NCBI GenBank assembly: GCA_902771445.1
Contig: CACXXD010000001.1
Location: 26,878-90,877, forward strand
Length of the DNA stretch: 64,000 bases
Direction of reading: 5' to 3'
Source: an uncultured Prevotellaceae bacterium
GTDB lineage: Bacteria; Bacteroidota; Bacteroidia; Bacteroidales; Bacteroidaceae
Positions 17,760 to 28,059 of the stretch are shown in pieces (the first letter of the stretch is position 1; every line of letters begins with the position of its first letter). Below the pieces are notes generated by a model. That model saw only the letters and a program-made list of their open reading frames with translations, was not told the origin of the DNA and searched no databases. Both the position numbers and the translations under genes were made by a program.

Positions 17760-20378
17760 TTATTCTTCATTAGGCTCGTCGTCATTTGCTTCATCGTCGT
17801 TCGGCTGAGCGTTTTCGCTGTCAAAGTCGTCGGCGAAGTCTACTGCCGGCTGCTCGAAAATTTCCTCGCGGCTGGCCTCTTCGTCTACCACTTCTTCCTC
17901 GTCTTCTTGCGAGATGACCTTGCATACAGATGCAATCGTGTCGTTCTTCTTTGCCAGATTGATGAGGCGTACACCCTGTGTGGCGCGTCCCATGACACGC
18001 ACGTCGGCCACCTTCAGACGAATCAGGATACCGCTCTTGTTGATGATCATCAGGTCGTTCTCGTCGGTCACGACCTTGATGGCCACCAGTCGCCCGGTCT
18101 TCTCGGTGATGGCCAGCGTTTTCACGCCCTTGGTACCACGAGCCGTCTTGCGATAGTCTTCTATATCTGTGCGCTTGCCGTAGCCGTTCTCGCTCACCAC
18201 CATGATGGTCTCCGTCTGTGGGTCGTTGACGCATACCATTCCGACCAACTCGTCGTCGCCACCGTCGAGACGCATGCCTATGACACCCGTCGAGATGCGG
18301 CCCATAGCACGGATCTGGTCTTCGTTGAAGCGCACGGCACGACCGTTGCGGTTGGCCAGCACCAACTCGTTGTTTCCGTTGGTCAGACGAACGCTCACCA
18401 CCTCGTCGCCTTCGTTGATGTTGATGGCAATCACACCGGCGGCACGCACATTCTTATATTGGTTCAGACAGGTCTTCTTCACGATGCCCTGCTTGGTGGC
18501 AAACACCACAAAGTGATTGTTCAGGAACTCTTCGTCATTGAAGTTCTTGATGCGCAGCACGGCATTGATCGAGTCGTCGGGCTCAATGTTCAGCATGTTC
18601 TGAATGGCGCGGCCCTTCGAGTTCTTGTCGCCCTCAGGTATCTCGTAGCACTTCTGCCAGTAGCAGCGGCCCTTCTGTGTGAAGAAGAGCAACGTGTTGT
18701 GCATCGTGGCAGGATAGATGTATTCGGTGAAGTCGTTGTCGCGATGGCGTGCGGCCTTGGCACCCACACCGCCGCGTGCCTGCTCGTGGAACTCGCTGAG
18801 CGGTGTGCGCTTGATGTAGCCCATGTGCGAGATGGTGATCACCACGGGATCGTCGGGATAGAAGTCCTCGGCATTGAACTCATGGTCGAACGGAATGATT
18901 TCGGTCTTGCGCTCGTCGCCATATTTCTCCTTCACTTCCTGTAGTTCCTGTTTCATCACCTCTTTACAACGCTCGGGATTGTTCAGAATCTCCTCCAGAT
19001 TGGCAATCAGTTTCATCAGGTCGTCGTATTCCTGGTGCAGCTGGTCAACACGCAAGCCCGTCAACTGGCTCAGGCGCATATCAACGATGGCCTTCGACTG
19101 CAGCTCGTCCAGATTGAAGCGAGTCTCCAGGTTGCGCTGAGCATCGGTGGGGGTCTTGCTGTTGCGGATGATATGAACCACCTCGTCGATATTGTTCACG
19201 GCGATGATCAAGCCCTCCAGAATGTGAGCACGCTCCTGTGCTTTCCTCAGGTCATACTTGGTGCGGCGGATGGTCACCTCATGTCTGTGGTCAATGAAAT
19301 AGCGGATGCAGTCGCGTAGCGAGAGCAGCTTCGGGCGCATCTTGCCATGAGTGCCGGGGATGGGAACCAGCGCAATGTTATTGACTGAGAATGAGCTTTG
19401 TAGGGCCGTCATCTTGAAGAGTTTGTTCAGGATGACATTGGCATTGGCTTCGCGCTTCACGTCGACAACGATTCGCATGCCCTGACGGCCCGATTCGTCA
19501 TTGACGTTCGATATTCCTTCTATCTTGTGTTGTGTGGCCAGATCGGCAATGTAGGCCACCAGGTCGGCCTTGTTCACGCCATAGGGAATCTCCGTCACCA
19601 CAATCTTGTCGTGTGTGTCGCCGCTTTCAATCTCAGCCTTGGCACGCATCACGATTCGACCGCGTCCTGTTTCGTAGGCATCCCTCACTCCCTGCACGCC
19701 ATAGATGAATGCACCTGTGGGGAAGTCGGGGCCTGGAATGTACTTCATCAGACCGTCGGTGTCAATCTCTGGATTGTCGATGAAGGCACAGCAGCCGTCA
19801 ATCACCTCGCCCAGATTGTGGGTCGGCATGTTGGTAGCCATACCTACGGCAATGCCGTTGCCGCCGTTCACCAGCAGGTTAGGCACCTTGGTCGGCATCA
19901 CGCTTGGCTCTTCCAGCGTGTTGTCGAAGTTGGGATCCATGTCGACAGTATCCTTTTCCAGGTCGTCCATGATATGTTCGCCCATCTTCGAAAGACGGCA
20001 CTCCGTGTAACGCATGGCGGCAGGCGAGTCGCCGTCCACCGAGCCGAAGTTGCCCTGACCGTCTACGAGCGTGTAGCGCATGTTCCACTCTTGGCCCATG
20101 CGCACCAGTGCTCCATAGACCGACGAGTCACCGTGGGGGTGATACTTACCGAGCACCTCGCCCACGACACGCGCACACTTCTTGTGCGGCTTGTCGCTTG
20201 TGTTTCCTATGCCCATCATGCCGTAGAGAATACGGCGGTGTACGGGCTTAAATCCATCACGAACGTCAGGAAGAGCACGAGCCACGATGACCGACATCGA
20301 ATAGTCGATGTACGATGACTTCATTTCCTCCTCGATGTTAATCTTTAGAATTCTGTCGTTGTCAAACGTTTGATCCAT
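17760..20378 (-). CDS. gyrA: DNA gyrase subunit A
   Basis: An 872-residue type IIA topoisomerase subunit. The active tyrosine lies in AAMRYTECRL, and the quinolone-resistance region reads HPHGDSSVYGALVRM, with serine at the E. coli Ser83 position and glycine at the Asp87 position. The C-terminal beta-pinwheel begins after ARGGVGAKAARHRDND, a variant of the GyrA box. A 50-residue Asp/Glu-rich tail ends the protein. With GyrB it introduces negative supercoils. Confidence 0.97.
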   Translation of the reverse strand: MDQTFDNDRILKINIEEEMKSSYIDYSMSVIVARALPDVRDGFKPVHRRILYGMMGIGNTSDKPHKKCARVVGEVLGKYHPHGDSSVYGALVRMGQEWNMRYTLVDGQGNFGSVDGDSPAAMRYTECRLSKMGEHIMDDLEKDTVDMDPNFDNTLEEPSVMPTKVPNLLVNGGNGIAVGMATNMPTHNLGEVIDGCCAFIDNPEIDTDGLMKYIPGPDFPTGAFIYGVQGVRDAYETGRGRIVMRAKAEIESGDTHDKIVVTEIPYGVNKADLVAYIADLATQHKIEGISNVNDESGRQGMRIVVDVKREANANVILNKLFKMTALQSSFSVNNIALVPIPGTHGKMRPKLLSLRDCIRYFIDHRHEVTIRRTKYDLRKAQERAHILEGLIIAVNNIDEVVHIIRNSKTPTDAQRNLETRFNLDELQSKAIVDMRLSQLTGLRVDQLHQEYDDLMKLIANLEEILNNPERCKEVMKQELQEVKEKYGDERKTEIIPFDHEFNAEDFYPDDPVVITISHMGYIKRTPLSEFHEQARGGVGAKAARHRDNDFTEYIYPATMHNTLLFFTQKGRCYWQKCYEIPEGDKNSKGRAIQNMLNIEPDDSINAVLRIKNFNDEEFLNNHFVVFATKQGIVKKTCLNQYKNVRAAGVIAININEGDEVVSVRLTNGNNELVLANRNGRAVRFNEDQIRAMGRISTGVIGMRLDGGDDELVGMVCVNDPQTETIMVVSENGYGKRTDIEDYRKTARGTKGVKTLAITEKTGRLVAIKVVTDENDLMIINKSGILIRLKVADVRVMGRATQGVRLINLAKKNDTIASVCKVISQEDEEEVVDEEASREEIFEQPAVDFADDFDSENAQPNDDEANDDEPNEE

Positions 20379-20575
20379 TTATTGTTGAATGTTTAATCTT
20401 TAGTGTCGAAATCGCGTTTAAGGCCATTTTCAGCCCTTCTGACGCGTTTTTCGACTTTTGTTTCAGCCTACAAAAGTACTACATTTTTGCTACACAAGAA
20501 AAGAATTTAAGCAATTTTAATTGAAATTTGAATGCAAAAAAATCTGCAATTTAGAAGGACGGACACTGAAAAATG

Positions 20576-20762
20576 AGACTTTGTGACTTTTGACATTGTG
20601 ACATTAAGGAGGTTCATTAGGTGCGAAAATAGTAAGAGTAGAATTTTATTATCATATATATTATATTTTTTATAATATATATGATAATAACTTATAATAA
20701 TAGCCTTCTGCACTTTCGCAAGGTGCTTAATGTCACAGAGTCACATGTCACAATGACACATA
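20576..20762. repeat. Nested inverted repeat between gyrA and serS
   Basis: An inner, almost perfect A/T palindrome has 20-bp arms (20646-20665 and 20671-20690) and a 5-nt loop. Around it lie imperfect outer arms rich in TGTGAC / GTCACA: GTGACATTAAG on the left and CTTAATGTCAC on the right. The whole forms a large cruciform-capable structure with no open frame. Confidence 0.7.
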
Positions 20763-20798
20763 TTGCGGCAAAAATGCGGATGCTGCACTTGGCATGGC

Positions 20799-20864
20799 TA
20801 AAGATACTGTTTGGCAAGGGTAAACATACTGTTTACGAGGCGTAAATGTATCGTTTGGGAATTT
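20799..20864. repeat. Three 22-bp tandem repeats
   Basis: Three imperfect head-to-tail units start TAAAGATACTGTTTGG, TAAACATACTGTTTAC and TAAATGTATCGTTTGG at 20799, 20821 and 20843. The 22-bp period (two helical turns) suggests binding sites on one DNA face. They lie about 80 bp upstream of a TACTTTTG -7-like box (20944-20951, plus strand) that has no good gene behind it. Confidence 0.6.
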
Positions 20865-20943
20865 TAAGAGATACGGATAGAGTCGTTAACAGATTTTCAC
20901 AGGTTACGACACTCCGATTTCAGGTTCTTTGCTCAGAATGTTG

Positions 20944-21168
20944 TACTTTTGCATCGTCAATCGCGAACGACAACGGAGAGAGTTAATTCACACAAGTAAA
21001 AACCAACACAAAAACCAAACGACGATGAGCAAAGAGACTCGTAGATTCATCACTCACACAACAGATTCCTGCATGTTTTACATTTTGCATGGGGGGCGTG
21101 GCAAAATGAATGTCCCCAAAGTTGAGCGCAACTTTTGGGGGCATTATCGGGTAGAGAAAAAATATTGC
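20944..21168 (+). other. Promoter-like box and gene remnant region; no convincing gene
   Basis: TACTTTTG at 20944-20951 is followed by a purine-rich leader and ATG at 21024 (MSKETRRFITHTTDS). The frame soon runs antisense into serS and does not look like a real protein beyond about 15 residues. A hairpin (21114-21140; CCCC-AAA-GTTG pairing with CAAC-TTTT-GGGG) lies before the serS stop and may serve serS, although no clear U run follows on either strand. Confidence 0.4.
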
Positions 21169-22488
21169 TTAGTCAATCATATCGAAGCCTGTGTAGGGAA
21201 CCAATGCAGCGGGAATACGAATGCCGTTGGGAGTCTGGTTGTTCTCCAGGAGAGCTGCCACGATGCGCGGAAGAGCCAGGGCCGAACCATTGAGCGTGTG
21301 GCAAATCTCAGTCTTCTTGTTGTCGGCTCTGCGATAGCGGCACTTCAGTCGGTTGGCCTGATAGGTGTCGAAATTAGATACTGACGACACTTCGAGCCAA
21401 CGCTCCTGAGCTTCGCTGTACACCTCGAAGTCGTAGCAGATGCTGCTGGTGAACGACTGGTCGCCACCGCAGAGCAACAGAATGCGATAGGGCAATTCGA
21501 GCTTTTTCAGCAATCCCTCAACATGCTCCAGCATTTCCTTGTGGCTCTCTCTTGAGTGTTCGGGGGTGTCGATTCTCACAATTTCAATCTTAGAGAACTC
21601 ATGCAGACGATTCAGACCGCGCACATCCTTGCCATACGATCCGGCCTCGCGACGGAAGCACTCTGTGTAGGCACAATTCTTGATGGGCAGGTCTTTCTCA
21701 TCGAGAATGACATCACGGTAGATGTTGGTAACAGGAACCTCGGCTGTCGGAATGAGATAGAAATCGTCTACTTCGCAATGATACATCTGGCCTTCTTTGT
21801 CGGGCAACTGACCAGTGCCGTATCCTGAAGCTGAGTTGACAACCGTTGGTGGCATGATTTCAGTATAGCCACTCTTGCGAGCTTCGTCGAGGAAGAAGTT
21901 GATCAGTGCGCGTTGCAGACGAGCACCCTTGCCGATGTAGACTGGGAATCCGTTGCCGGTGATCTTCACACCGAGATCGAAGTCAATGAGGTTGTATTTC
22001 TTGGCGAGTTCCCAATGGGGTAGGGGATTCTCGATACCCAGCTTCGGGTTCACGTCCCAGTTGCCGACCGTGTCGCTATCGGTGCACTCCTTCAGGTTCG
22101 ATTTCACTACGCGATTGTCTTCGGCAGCAGCACCTTCGGGAACTTCATCGTAAGGAATGTTGGGAATCTGGTAGAGCAGACGGTTCATCTCCTCTTGTGC
22201 ATCGCTCATTGTCCGGTCCAGCTGCTTGTTGGTTTCCTTCAATTGCGACACCTTTTCTTTCACGGCCTCGGCTTCGTCACGCTTGCCCTCTTTCATGAGA
22301 CTGCCAATCTGAGCAGCCATCTTCTTGGCTTCGTTCAGGTTCTTGTCGAGCAGTTGCTGGGCTTCACGACGCTTTTTGTCAACAGCCAGCACTTCATCGA
22401 TGGCTTGTTTTGCGTTTTTGAAATGTTTTTTCTCCAAGCCGCGAATCACGCGTTGGGTGTCCTCTGTAATGAGTTTGAGTGTAAGCAT
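21169..22488 (-). CDS. serS: Seryl-tRNA synthetase
   Basis: A 439-residue class II synthetase with the N-terminal coiled-coil arm that grips the tRNA-Ser long variable arm (residues about 30-105, KKRREAQQLLDKNLNEAKKM). Motif 2 is CFRREAGSYGKDVRGLNR and motif 3 is LNGSALALPRIVAALLEN. It charges tRNA-Ser and tRNA-Sec. It is transcribed alone from a consensus promoter (22528-22558). Confidence 0.97.
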   Translation of the reverse strand: MLTLKLITEDTQRVIRGLEKKHFKNAKQAIDEVLAVDKKRREAQQLLDKNLNEAKKMAAQIGSLMKEGKRDEAEAVKEKVSQLKETNKQLDRTMSDAQEEMNRLLYQIPNIPYDEVPEGAAAEDNRVVKSNLKECTDSDTVGNWDVNPKLGIENPLPHWELAKKYNLIDFDLGVKITGNGFPVYIGKGARLQRALINFFLDEARKSGYTEIMPPTVVNSASGYGTGQLPDKEGQMYHCEVDDFYLIPTAEVPVTNIYRDVILDEKDLPIKNCAYTECFRREAGSYGKDVRGLNRLHEFSKIEIVRIDTPEHSRESHKEMLEHVEGLLKKLELPYRILLLCGGDQSFTSSICYDFEVYSEAQERWLEVSSVSNFDTYQANRLKCRYRRADNKKTEICHTLNGSALALPRIVAALLENNQTPNGIRIPAALVPYTGFDMID

Positions 22489-22527
22489 AATATAATTATT
22501 TTATAAACTTTGTACATAAAAGATGTG

Positions 22528-22558
22528 CAAAGGTACAAATAAGCATGGAGAAAGCAAA
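22528..22558 (-). promoter_or_regulatory. Promoter of serS
   Basis: Minus-strand TACCTTTG (22528-22535), a 19-nt spacer and TTTG (22555-22558), 40 nt upstream of the serS ATG. Confidence 0.8.
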
Positions 22559-22583
22559 GAGAATGAGGAAGTTTTTGGTTAAA

Positions 22584-22674
22584 AAAGAAAAAAGCGGTGG
22601 TCTTCACAGACAACCGCTTTTCATCTTCAATAGGTATTAGTTCCTTTAAGGTAAAAAGATTGTTTTCAGGATAA
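22584..22674 (-). ncRNA. Candidate small RNA B, between the PIF1-like helicase gene and serS
   Basis: A consensus promoter (22681-22711) is followed after about 55 nt by a hairpin (arms 22590-22601 and 22610-22621, one mismatch) and a U-rich run. No gene lies within the roughly 90-nt transcript, apart from a six-codon ATG frame that starts inside the hairpin. The loop reads TTGTCTGTGAAGACC, matching TTGTCTGAGAAGATC of candidate A at 13 of 15 positions. Transcript ends are inferred. Confidence 0.5.
22590..22621 (-). terminator. Intrinsic terminator (candidate sRNA B and the helicase operon)
   Basis: A 12-bp stem AAAAGCGGTGGT / ACAACCGCTTTT with one mismatch, followed by TTTTTTCTTTTTT on the minus strand. 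Confidence 0.85.
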
Positions 22675-22680
22675 CGTTGA

Positions 22681-22711
22681 CAAAGGTAGTGAAAATTTTT
22701 TTAACTTGCAA
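22681..22711 (-). promoter_or_regulatory. Promoter of candidate sRNA B
   Basis: Minus-strand TACCTTTG (22681-22688), a 20-nt spacer and TTG (22709-22711). The nearest downstream gene, serS, has its own promoter beyond a terminator. Confidence 0.6.
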
Positions 22712-22827
22712 CCTTTTTCTTAATTATTTTTTATTAAAATTGCTGTGCAGGCACACATGTTGGAATTATTTTGGAAAATGTCGATAAAAAAGGGACTTTT
22801 GTAGTGGATGCCCCAAAATAGCGGTAC

Positions 22828-24585
22828 TTAATGGTCCTTTTTTCTAAGCTTATTAAGTCGACGTTTGGCATCATTGGCTTCGGGATAGATTTCAAGCGCT
22901 TTCTCATAGTTGCGAACGGCAGCATCAATCATCTGCTCTTGCTCGCACTCTCTGCCCAGCAGCACATACTCGGCAGCCAAGCGCTTCAACGTCTGCTCGT
23001 TCTTGGCACGCTCTTTCCTGAGTGCGTTGATTTCTTCTCTCTGCTTGTTGATGATTCCCAGTTTTCTTATGATGTATCGACGGGCCAACGGCTTCTCGAT
23101 GTCGTAGCGGCTATGAATGGCAAGGAAGAAATTGTCAAGAAAGGCAGGGAAGTCTCCTCGGTCAAAAGCCTTGATGGCATCGTGATATTGCCGGTCGGCT
23201 TGTCCTTCCTGCATGGCACGCTCTATGATTGACTGATCGTTATATCGACGCGAAAACTGCACTACCTCGTTGCGCACGAAAATGTCTTGCCTACGGATGG
23301 GTGTCTTGAGCGAGATGCCTTGCAAGGAGGTGCAGCGCGAGAGGGCCACATAGGTCTGCCCGCCCGCAAAGACCCCTCCCGTGAAGTCGATGGCCACGTG
23401 ATTGAAGGTGAGGCCTTGGCTCTTGTGAACCGTAATGGCCCATGCCAGTCGTATGGGAAACTGGGTGTACGTGCCAAGCAGTTGTTCTTCTATTTTCTGT
23501 TCTTTCTCGTTGAACGTATAGCGCACGTTCTCCCACACCTCGCGTTCCACGATAAGCTCGTTGTTCTCTTCGGTGACCACCGTGACGAGTCCGCCTTCCT
23601 CGTCGATCTCCGTGATGGTGCCAAGCGTTCCGTTCACCCATCTTTTCTCTTTGTCGTTCTTGATGAAGATGACCTGTGCGCCGGGCTTCAGCTGGAGTTC
23701 CATGGGCGTGGGTAGCGATGATTCGGGAAAATCGCCTTGAATGTTGCCGCGAAATATTGATGGCAGACCGGACAATTTTGCCAATCGCTGTTCGTTGGTA
23801 TAGTCGACGATGTCGCGTCTGGCCGCCAGGATAATCTTCAACGAGTCGGCATAACCGTCTGTGTTGTCCTCCTCCTGATGCTGTACGACGCGGGCATTCA
23901 GCGCGGTAAGGTCGTTGGCCGTGGTTTGATTCTGTCTGATTCGGTCGAGCAATGAGATAAAGAAATCGTCGCGCTGGCGATAGACCTTGCGCAACTCGAT
24001 GCTGACCAGTTGCATTTGTTGCCACACCTTGGCATTGAAGAAATAGGCCGATTGATAGAAAGGGCGCAACAGTTGGCGGTCTTCCTCCTTCAGTACCGGC
24101 TCAAGCTGATAGATGTCGCCGACCAACAATAGCTGCTTGCCGCCAAAGGGCTCGTAGTTGCGGGTGAAGATGCGCAACACCTTGTCGATGAAGTCGATGA
24201 TGTCGGCTCTCACCATCGAAATCTCGTCGATGATGATCAGTTCGATTTCGCGAAACAATTTCCTCTGTGCGCTGGTGTATTTGAGTGTCTCGCGAATGTG
24301 ACGACGATCGTACTGAGTGTCGTTGGGAAGGAGCGGATGGAACGGAAGCTTGAAGAAACTATGCAGGGTGGCTCCTCCCGCATTGATGGCTGCTATGCCC
24401 GTGGGAGCCAGAATGACGTGCTTCTTCTTGGTCGTCTTGGCTACATAGCGAAGGAATGTAGACTTGCCTGTACCCGCCTTGCCGGTAAGGAAAAGCGAGC
24501 GACGGGTGAAGTTGACAATCTGGAGCGCGTCTTGCCACTCTTTGTTGTCGAGGTCTAATTCCTTGTTGGAGCCATTGTCTTGCAT
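22828..24585 (-). CDS. PIF1-like superfamily 1 DNA helicase with C-terminal TPR-like tail
   Basis: A protein of about 585 residues. Walker A is GKAGTGKSTFLRY near residue 40, motif Ia is LAPTGIAAINAGG, Walker B is IIIDEISMV, and the motif VI region is YVALSRCTSL. VHKSQGLTF is the UvrD_C_2 signature. The C-terminal 100 residues are helical with a TPR-like unit (DAAVRNYEKALEIYPEAND). It is probably a cytoplasmic 5'-3' DNA helicase in replication or repair. ATG 24585 is chosen; GTG 24591 is the alternative, and both fall just after the penicillin-binding-protein stop. Confidence 0.9.
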   Translation of the reverse strand: MQDNGSNKELDLDNKEWQDALQIVNFTRRSLFLTGKAGTGKSTFLRYVAKTTKKKHVILAPTGIAAINAGGATLHSFFKLPFHPLLPNDTQYDRRHIRETLKYTSAQRKLFREIELIIIDEISMVRADIIDFIDKVLRIFTRNYEPFGGKQLLLVGDIYQLEPVLKEEDRQLLRPFYQSAYFFNAKVWQQMQLVSIELRKVYRQRDDFFISLLDRIRQNQTTANDLTALNARVVQHQEEDNTDGYADSLKIILAARRDIVDYTNEQRLAKLSGLPSIFRGNIQGDFPESSLPTPMELQLKPGAQVIFIKNDKEKRWVNGTLGTITEIDEEGGLVTVVTEENNELIVEREVWENVRYTFNEKEQKIEEQLLGTYTQFPIRLAWAITVHKSQGLTFNHVAIDFTGGVFAGGQTYVALSRCTSLQGISLKTPIRRQDIFVRNEVVQFSRRYNDQSIIERAMQEGQADRQYHDAIKAFDRGDFPAFLDNFFLAIHSRYDIEKPLARRYIIRKLGIINKQREEINALRKERAKNEQTLKRLAAEYVLLGRECEQEQMIDAAVRNYEKALEIYPEANDAKRRLNKLRKKDH

Positions 24586-24594
24586 AGACACACC

Positions 24595-27066
24595 TTATTC
24601 TTCATTCTCGACATTGGTCGTTGGCAGCGCCTGCTTGTCGTTATCTTCCGTTTGCTCGGTTCTTTCATCCTCGGATATAATCGGATCGTCCCAGATGCTT
24701 AGACTATCGGATTCAAGGCTGTCATTGGGATTGTAATAGACAGATGAACATTGGTACATTTCATTTGAAATGTTGCTATCTGAAGGCTTTGCAAACTTTC
24801 CTCGGTAGTGGGAGAAGGCAGGATTGCCAAGCACTTTTTCGTAGAAAGAACCACAGATGGGTAGGGCAGTACGCGACCCTTGTCCCAACTGGCCCGTACG
24901 GAAGTGTATGGCTCGATATTCGCCGCCAACCCATGCTCCGCATACTAATTTCGGGCATACTCCTATGAACCATGCATCAGAATGGTTGTTGGACGTTCCT
25001 GTCTTGCCACCGAACTCGGTGTCGTTGAAATTACGAACAAACGACCACATGTTCATGCTGGTTCCACCACGTTCGCGCATGCCGGCCATCAGCATTTGTT
25101 GCATGAAAAAGGCTGAACGATAGGAAACGACTTGTTCTTCTTCAGATGGAGCTGTATAGACAACGTTTCCATCACGGTCAAGTATCTTTGTTACAAGTAT
25201 TGGCTCATGGAATTTGCCGTCGTTGACCACGGTCGTGTAGGCATTGACCAGTTCGAGCAGGTTGACGTCGCTTGCTCCGAGTGCCAAGGATGGCGTCTCG
25301 TCGAGTTTGCTCTTGATACCCATCAGATGGGCTGTTTTTGCCACGCGATTTATGCCTACCTCCTGGCCCACTTTCACGGCAACAGAGTTGATGCTCTGGG
25401 CAAAGGCGGACTTTAACGGCATGGCCATTCCTGAGAAATAGCCGTTGGCATTGGTGGGAGCCCAGGTCACTTCTTTCTTCTTTTCGGCATCGTATACCTT
25501 CATGGCAAAATAGGAGTCCTCGCGACGGTCGCAAGGCGTGAGTCCTTGGTTCATTGCCTCAGTATATACGAACAACTTGAACGTCGAGCCCGGCTGGCGC
25601 ATAGCGGTGACTTTGTCGTACTTCCATGTCTTGAAATCAACATCGCCTACCCATGCCTTGACATGCCCGGTTTTGGTCTCCATCGCCACGAAGCCGCAAT
25701 GCATGAAGTGCTCCATATAGCGTATGGAATCAAGTGTCGACATCTCTGTCTCGTAAGGGCCGTCATAGCTGAATAGCTTGACGGGGTGGGGCAGATTGAG
25801 GTAATAGTCAACAGAGTCTGGCATGTCGGGGAATCGGCGTTGCAGGTATTTGTAGACGGGCAGTCGCTTGGCAATATTCTCAATGAAGTTTGGAATTTCC
25901 TGATGCCGCTCGTCTTGCCAGGGATTGGTGCGTCCCCAGTGGTCGTTGAATTTCTTCTGGATGATTTTCATTTGTTCCCATGCTGCCTCTTCGGCATAGT
26001 GCTGCATGCGGGTGTCAAGCGTAGTGTAGATTTTCAAGCCAGAAGTGTAGAGGTCTACTCCCATATCCTTGCACCAGTCGTGAAGATAGTCGGCAATTTC
26101 CTCACGGAAATAATTGGCTTGGCTGTCGTAGGCACTCTCAACACTATAGTCGAGGGTGATTTCTTTTTGTTTCAGAGAGTCGAATTGGCTCTGGGGCAGA
26201 TCGCCATGCTTCAGCATCAGTTCCAGTACCGTATTCCGGCGCTTGCGGCTATTTTCGGGATGCAAGCGTGGATTGTAGTAGGTCGTGGCTTTCAGCATGC
26301 CAACCAGAATGGCGGCCTGATCGGGAGTCAGGTCAATGGGCGCTACATTGAAATATGTCTTGCAAGCTGTCTTGATGCCGAAAGAATTGGAACCGAAATC
26401 AACCGTGTTTGCATACATGGTAAGGATTTGCTCCTTGCTGAAGTTTGCTTCCAGTTTAACTGCGGTAATCCATTCTTTACTCTTCATAATGAGCATCTTA
26501 AGACCAGGAACGTTGCCAAGAATACCTGTAGAATACTCTGTCCTGACGCGGAAAAGGTTCTTGGCAAGTTGTTGTGTGATGGTCGATGCGCCACGGGCAT
26601 CATGATGTACGACATAGTCTTTGAGGGCAGCAAAGAAAGCCTGAAAGTCAATGCCGAAGTGATGGAAGAATCGTTCATCCTCGGTATCAATGAGTGCACG
26701 CCAGAATATCGGATTGACATCGCTGAATTGCACTGGGGTACGATTCTCACTGAAGAACTTGCCGATCATCACGCTATCTGAACTGAATATTTCAGAAGCC
26801 TGCGCAGGACGTGTGTTTTTCACGGTGTCCATGCTTGGCGACTTGCCGAATAGCCAAAGGAAGTTGTTGTCGACCGCAAGCAGATAGAGTACAAAAGTCA
26901 GCACACACACCAAGAGCGTTGAGACGACTTTGATGTACCAAGGACGACCCTTGAAAGGCCAGAGGAATATGGCTTTGATGGTTCTTCCGCAATGGCAAAA
27001 GAAACTTAGAACTTGGTTTTGTGAAACAGCGTTCTTTTCGGTCTTATCTTGAGAATTATTGCTCAT
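24595..27066 (-). CDS. Penicillin-binding protein 1A (class A bifunctional PBP)
   Basis: An 823-residue protein: a cytoplasmic N-terminus, one transmembrane helix near residues 45-65 ([19 protein letters not shown]), a GT51 transglycosylase domain ([27 protein letters not shown]) and a transpeptidase domain with SxxK in PGSTFKLF, SxN in AQSINSVAV and [13 protein letters not shown]. It polymerises and cross-links peptidoglycan on the periplasmic face. An acidic tail ends the protein. Its start overlaps miaA by 4 bp. Confidence 0.95.
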   Translation of the reverse strand: MSNNSQDKTEKNAVSQNQVLSFFCHCGRTIKAIFLWPFKGRPWYIKVVSTLLVCVLTFVLYLLAVDNNFLWLFGKSPSMDTVKNTRPAQASEIFSSDSVMIGKFFSENRTPVQFSDVNPIFWRALIDTEDERFFHHFGIDFQAFFAALKDYVVHHDARGASTITQQLAKNLFRVRTEYSTGILGNVPGLKMLIMKSKEWITAVKLEANFSKEQILTMYANTVDFGSNSFGIKTACKTYFNVAPIDLTPDQAAILVGMLKATTYYNPRLHPENSRKRRNTVLELMLKHGDLPQSQFDSLKQKEITLDYSVESAYDSQANYFREEIADYLHDWCKDMGVDLYTSGLKIYTTLDTRMQHYAEEAAWEQMKIIQKKFNDHWGRTNPWQDERHQEIPNFIENIAKRLPVYKYLQRRFPDMPDSVDYYLNLPHPVKLFSYDGPYETEMSTLDSIRYMEHFMHCGFVAMETKTGHVKAWVGDVDFKTWKYDKVTAMRQPGSTFKLFVYTEAMNQGLTPCDRREDSYFAMKVYDAEKKKEVTWAPTNANGYFSGMAMPLKSAFAQSINSVAVKVGQEVGINRVAKTAHLMGIKSKLDETPSLALGASDVNLLELVNAYTTVVNDGKFHEPILVTKILDRDGNVVYTAPSEEEQVVSYRSAFFMQQMLMAGMRERGGTSMNMWSFVRNFNDTEFGGKTGTSNNHSDAWFIGVCPKLVCGAWVGGEYRAIHFRTGQLGQGSRTALPICGSFYEKVLGNPAFSHYRGKFAKPSDSNISNEMYQCSSVYYNPNDSLESDSLSIWDDPIISEDERTEQTEDNDKQALPTTNVENEE

Positions 27067-27974
27067 ATCGAATCCAGATAGTTGATGATGTTAGTAATAT
27101 CTTCATTTATGGTGTGTCCCGTCAGGTCGAACCATTTCAGTTGCGAATCTTTCTTGAACCATGTCAGCTGCTTTCTGGCATAACGTCGGGTGTTGCCCTT
27201 CAGTCTTTCTATTGCCTCTTCAAAAGTCCATACGCCATCTAAGTAGTTGAACATTTCCTTGTAGCCAACTGTGTTGAGTGCATTCAGCCCACGTCGGTGA
27301 TAGAGTGCTTTTGCCTCGTCGACAAGTCCGTCGTTGATCATCTGGTCTACTCGGGTGTTGATGCGTTGGTAGAGCTCTTCTCGGAGTCGGGTTATTGCGA
27401 TTTTCACAATACGGAAGGGGCGCTCCTTCTTCTCATTGGTTCTGAATGAAGTGTATGGCTTGCCAGTCATGTAGCAGATCTCGAGTGCATGAACAACTCT
27501 GCGTGGGTTTTGCTTGTCCACGATGGCATAGTGCTCAGGGTCAAGTCGTCGGAGCTCTTCGCATAGAGTGGCAAGACCTTCGTCCTCCAGTCTTTGTTTC
27601 AGCTTGGCCCGTGTTTCCTCATCAACGGTCGGTATATCGTCGATGCCATTGCACACCGCATCGATATACATCATGCTGCCTCCGGAGAGCAAGGCATAGT
27701 CGCTCGTAAGAAACAACTCGTCAAGAAGTGCAAGCACTTGTTGTTCATACATGGATGCGCTATAGTAATCGTCGATACTGAGACTACCCACAAAATAATG
27801 CCGTACCTGACGCAATTGTTCATTGGTAGGTGCGGCTGTTCCTATCTTTAGTTCTCGATAGATCTGTCTGGAATCAGCATTAATGATTGGAATGCCGAAG
27901 TGTTGTGCAACTTGCAGGCACAACTCGGTCTTTCCTACGGCTGTGGGGCCAGTTATGACGAATAGCGTTTTCAT
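27063..27974 (-). CDS. miaA: tRNA dimethylallyltransferase
   Basis: A 303-residue protein with the P-loop [10 protein letters not shown] at residues 8-17, [11 protein letters not shown] and [10 protein letters not shown]. MiaA adds an isopentenyl group to A37 of tRNAs that read UNN codons. A Bacteroidales genome usually has one or two copies; this one is full length. It is the first gene of the miaA-PBP-helicase run. Confidence 0.95.
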   Translation of the reverse strand: MKTLFVITGPTAVGKTELCLQVAQHFGIPIINADSRQIYRELKIGTAAPTNEQLRQVRHYFVGSLSIDDYYSASMYEQQVLALLDELFLTSDYALLSGGSMMYIDAVCNGIDDIPTVDEETRAKLKQRLEDEGLATLCEELRRLDPEHYAIVDKQNPRRVVHALEICYMTGKPYTSFRTNEKKERPFRIVKIAITRLREELYQRINTRVDQMINDGLVDEAKALYHRRGLNALNTVGYKEMFNYLDGVWTFEEAIERLKGNTRRYARKQLTWFKKDSQLKWFDLTGHTINEDITNIINYLDSI

Positions 27975-28059
27975 CTTTTTTGATTATAATAAAAAGTAAT
28001 GAGTAATTAATAATTGATGAAAATCACATTACCAATTACCCATTACTAATCGACTCTTA

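Noticed and set aside
17907-18944. 345-codon plus-strand frame opposite gyrA
   Set aside because: Antisense shadow of the gyrA C-terminal domain, with no promoter and no recognisable domain.
20929-21384. 151-codon plus-strand frame entering serS antisense
   Set aside because: Beyond the first 15 or so residues it is serS read backwards; kept only as a gene-remnant region.
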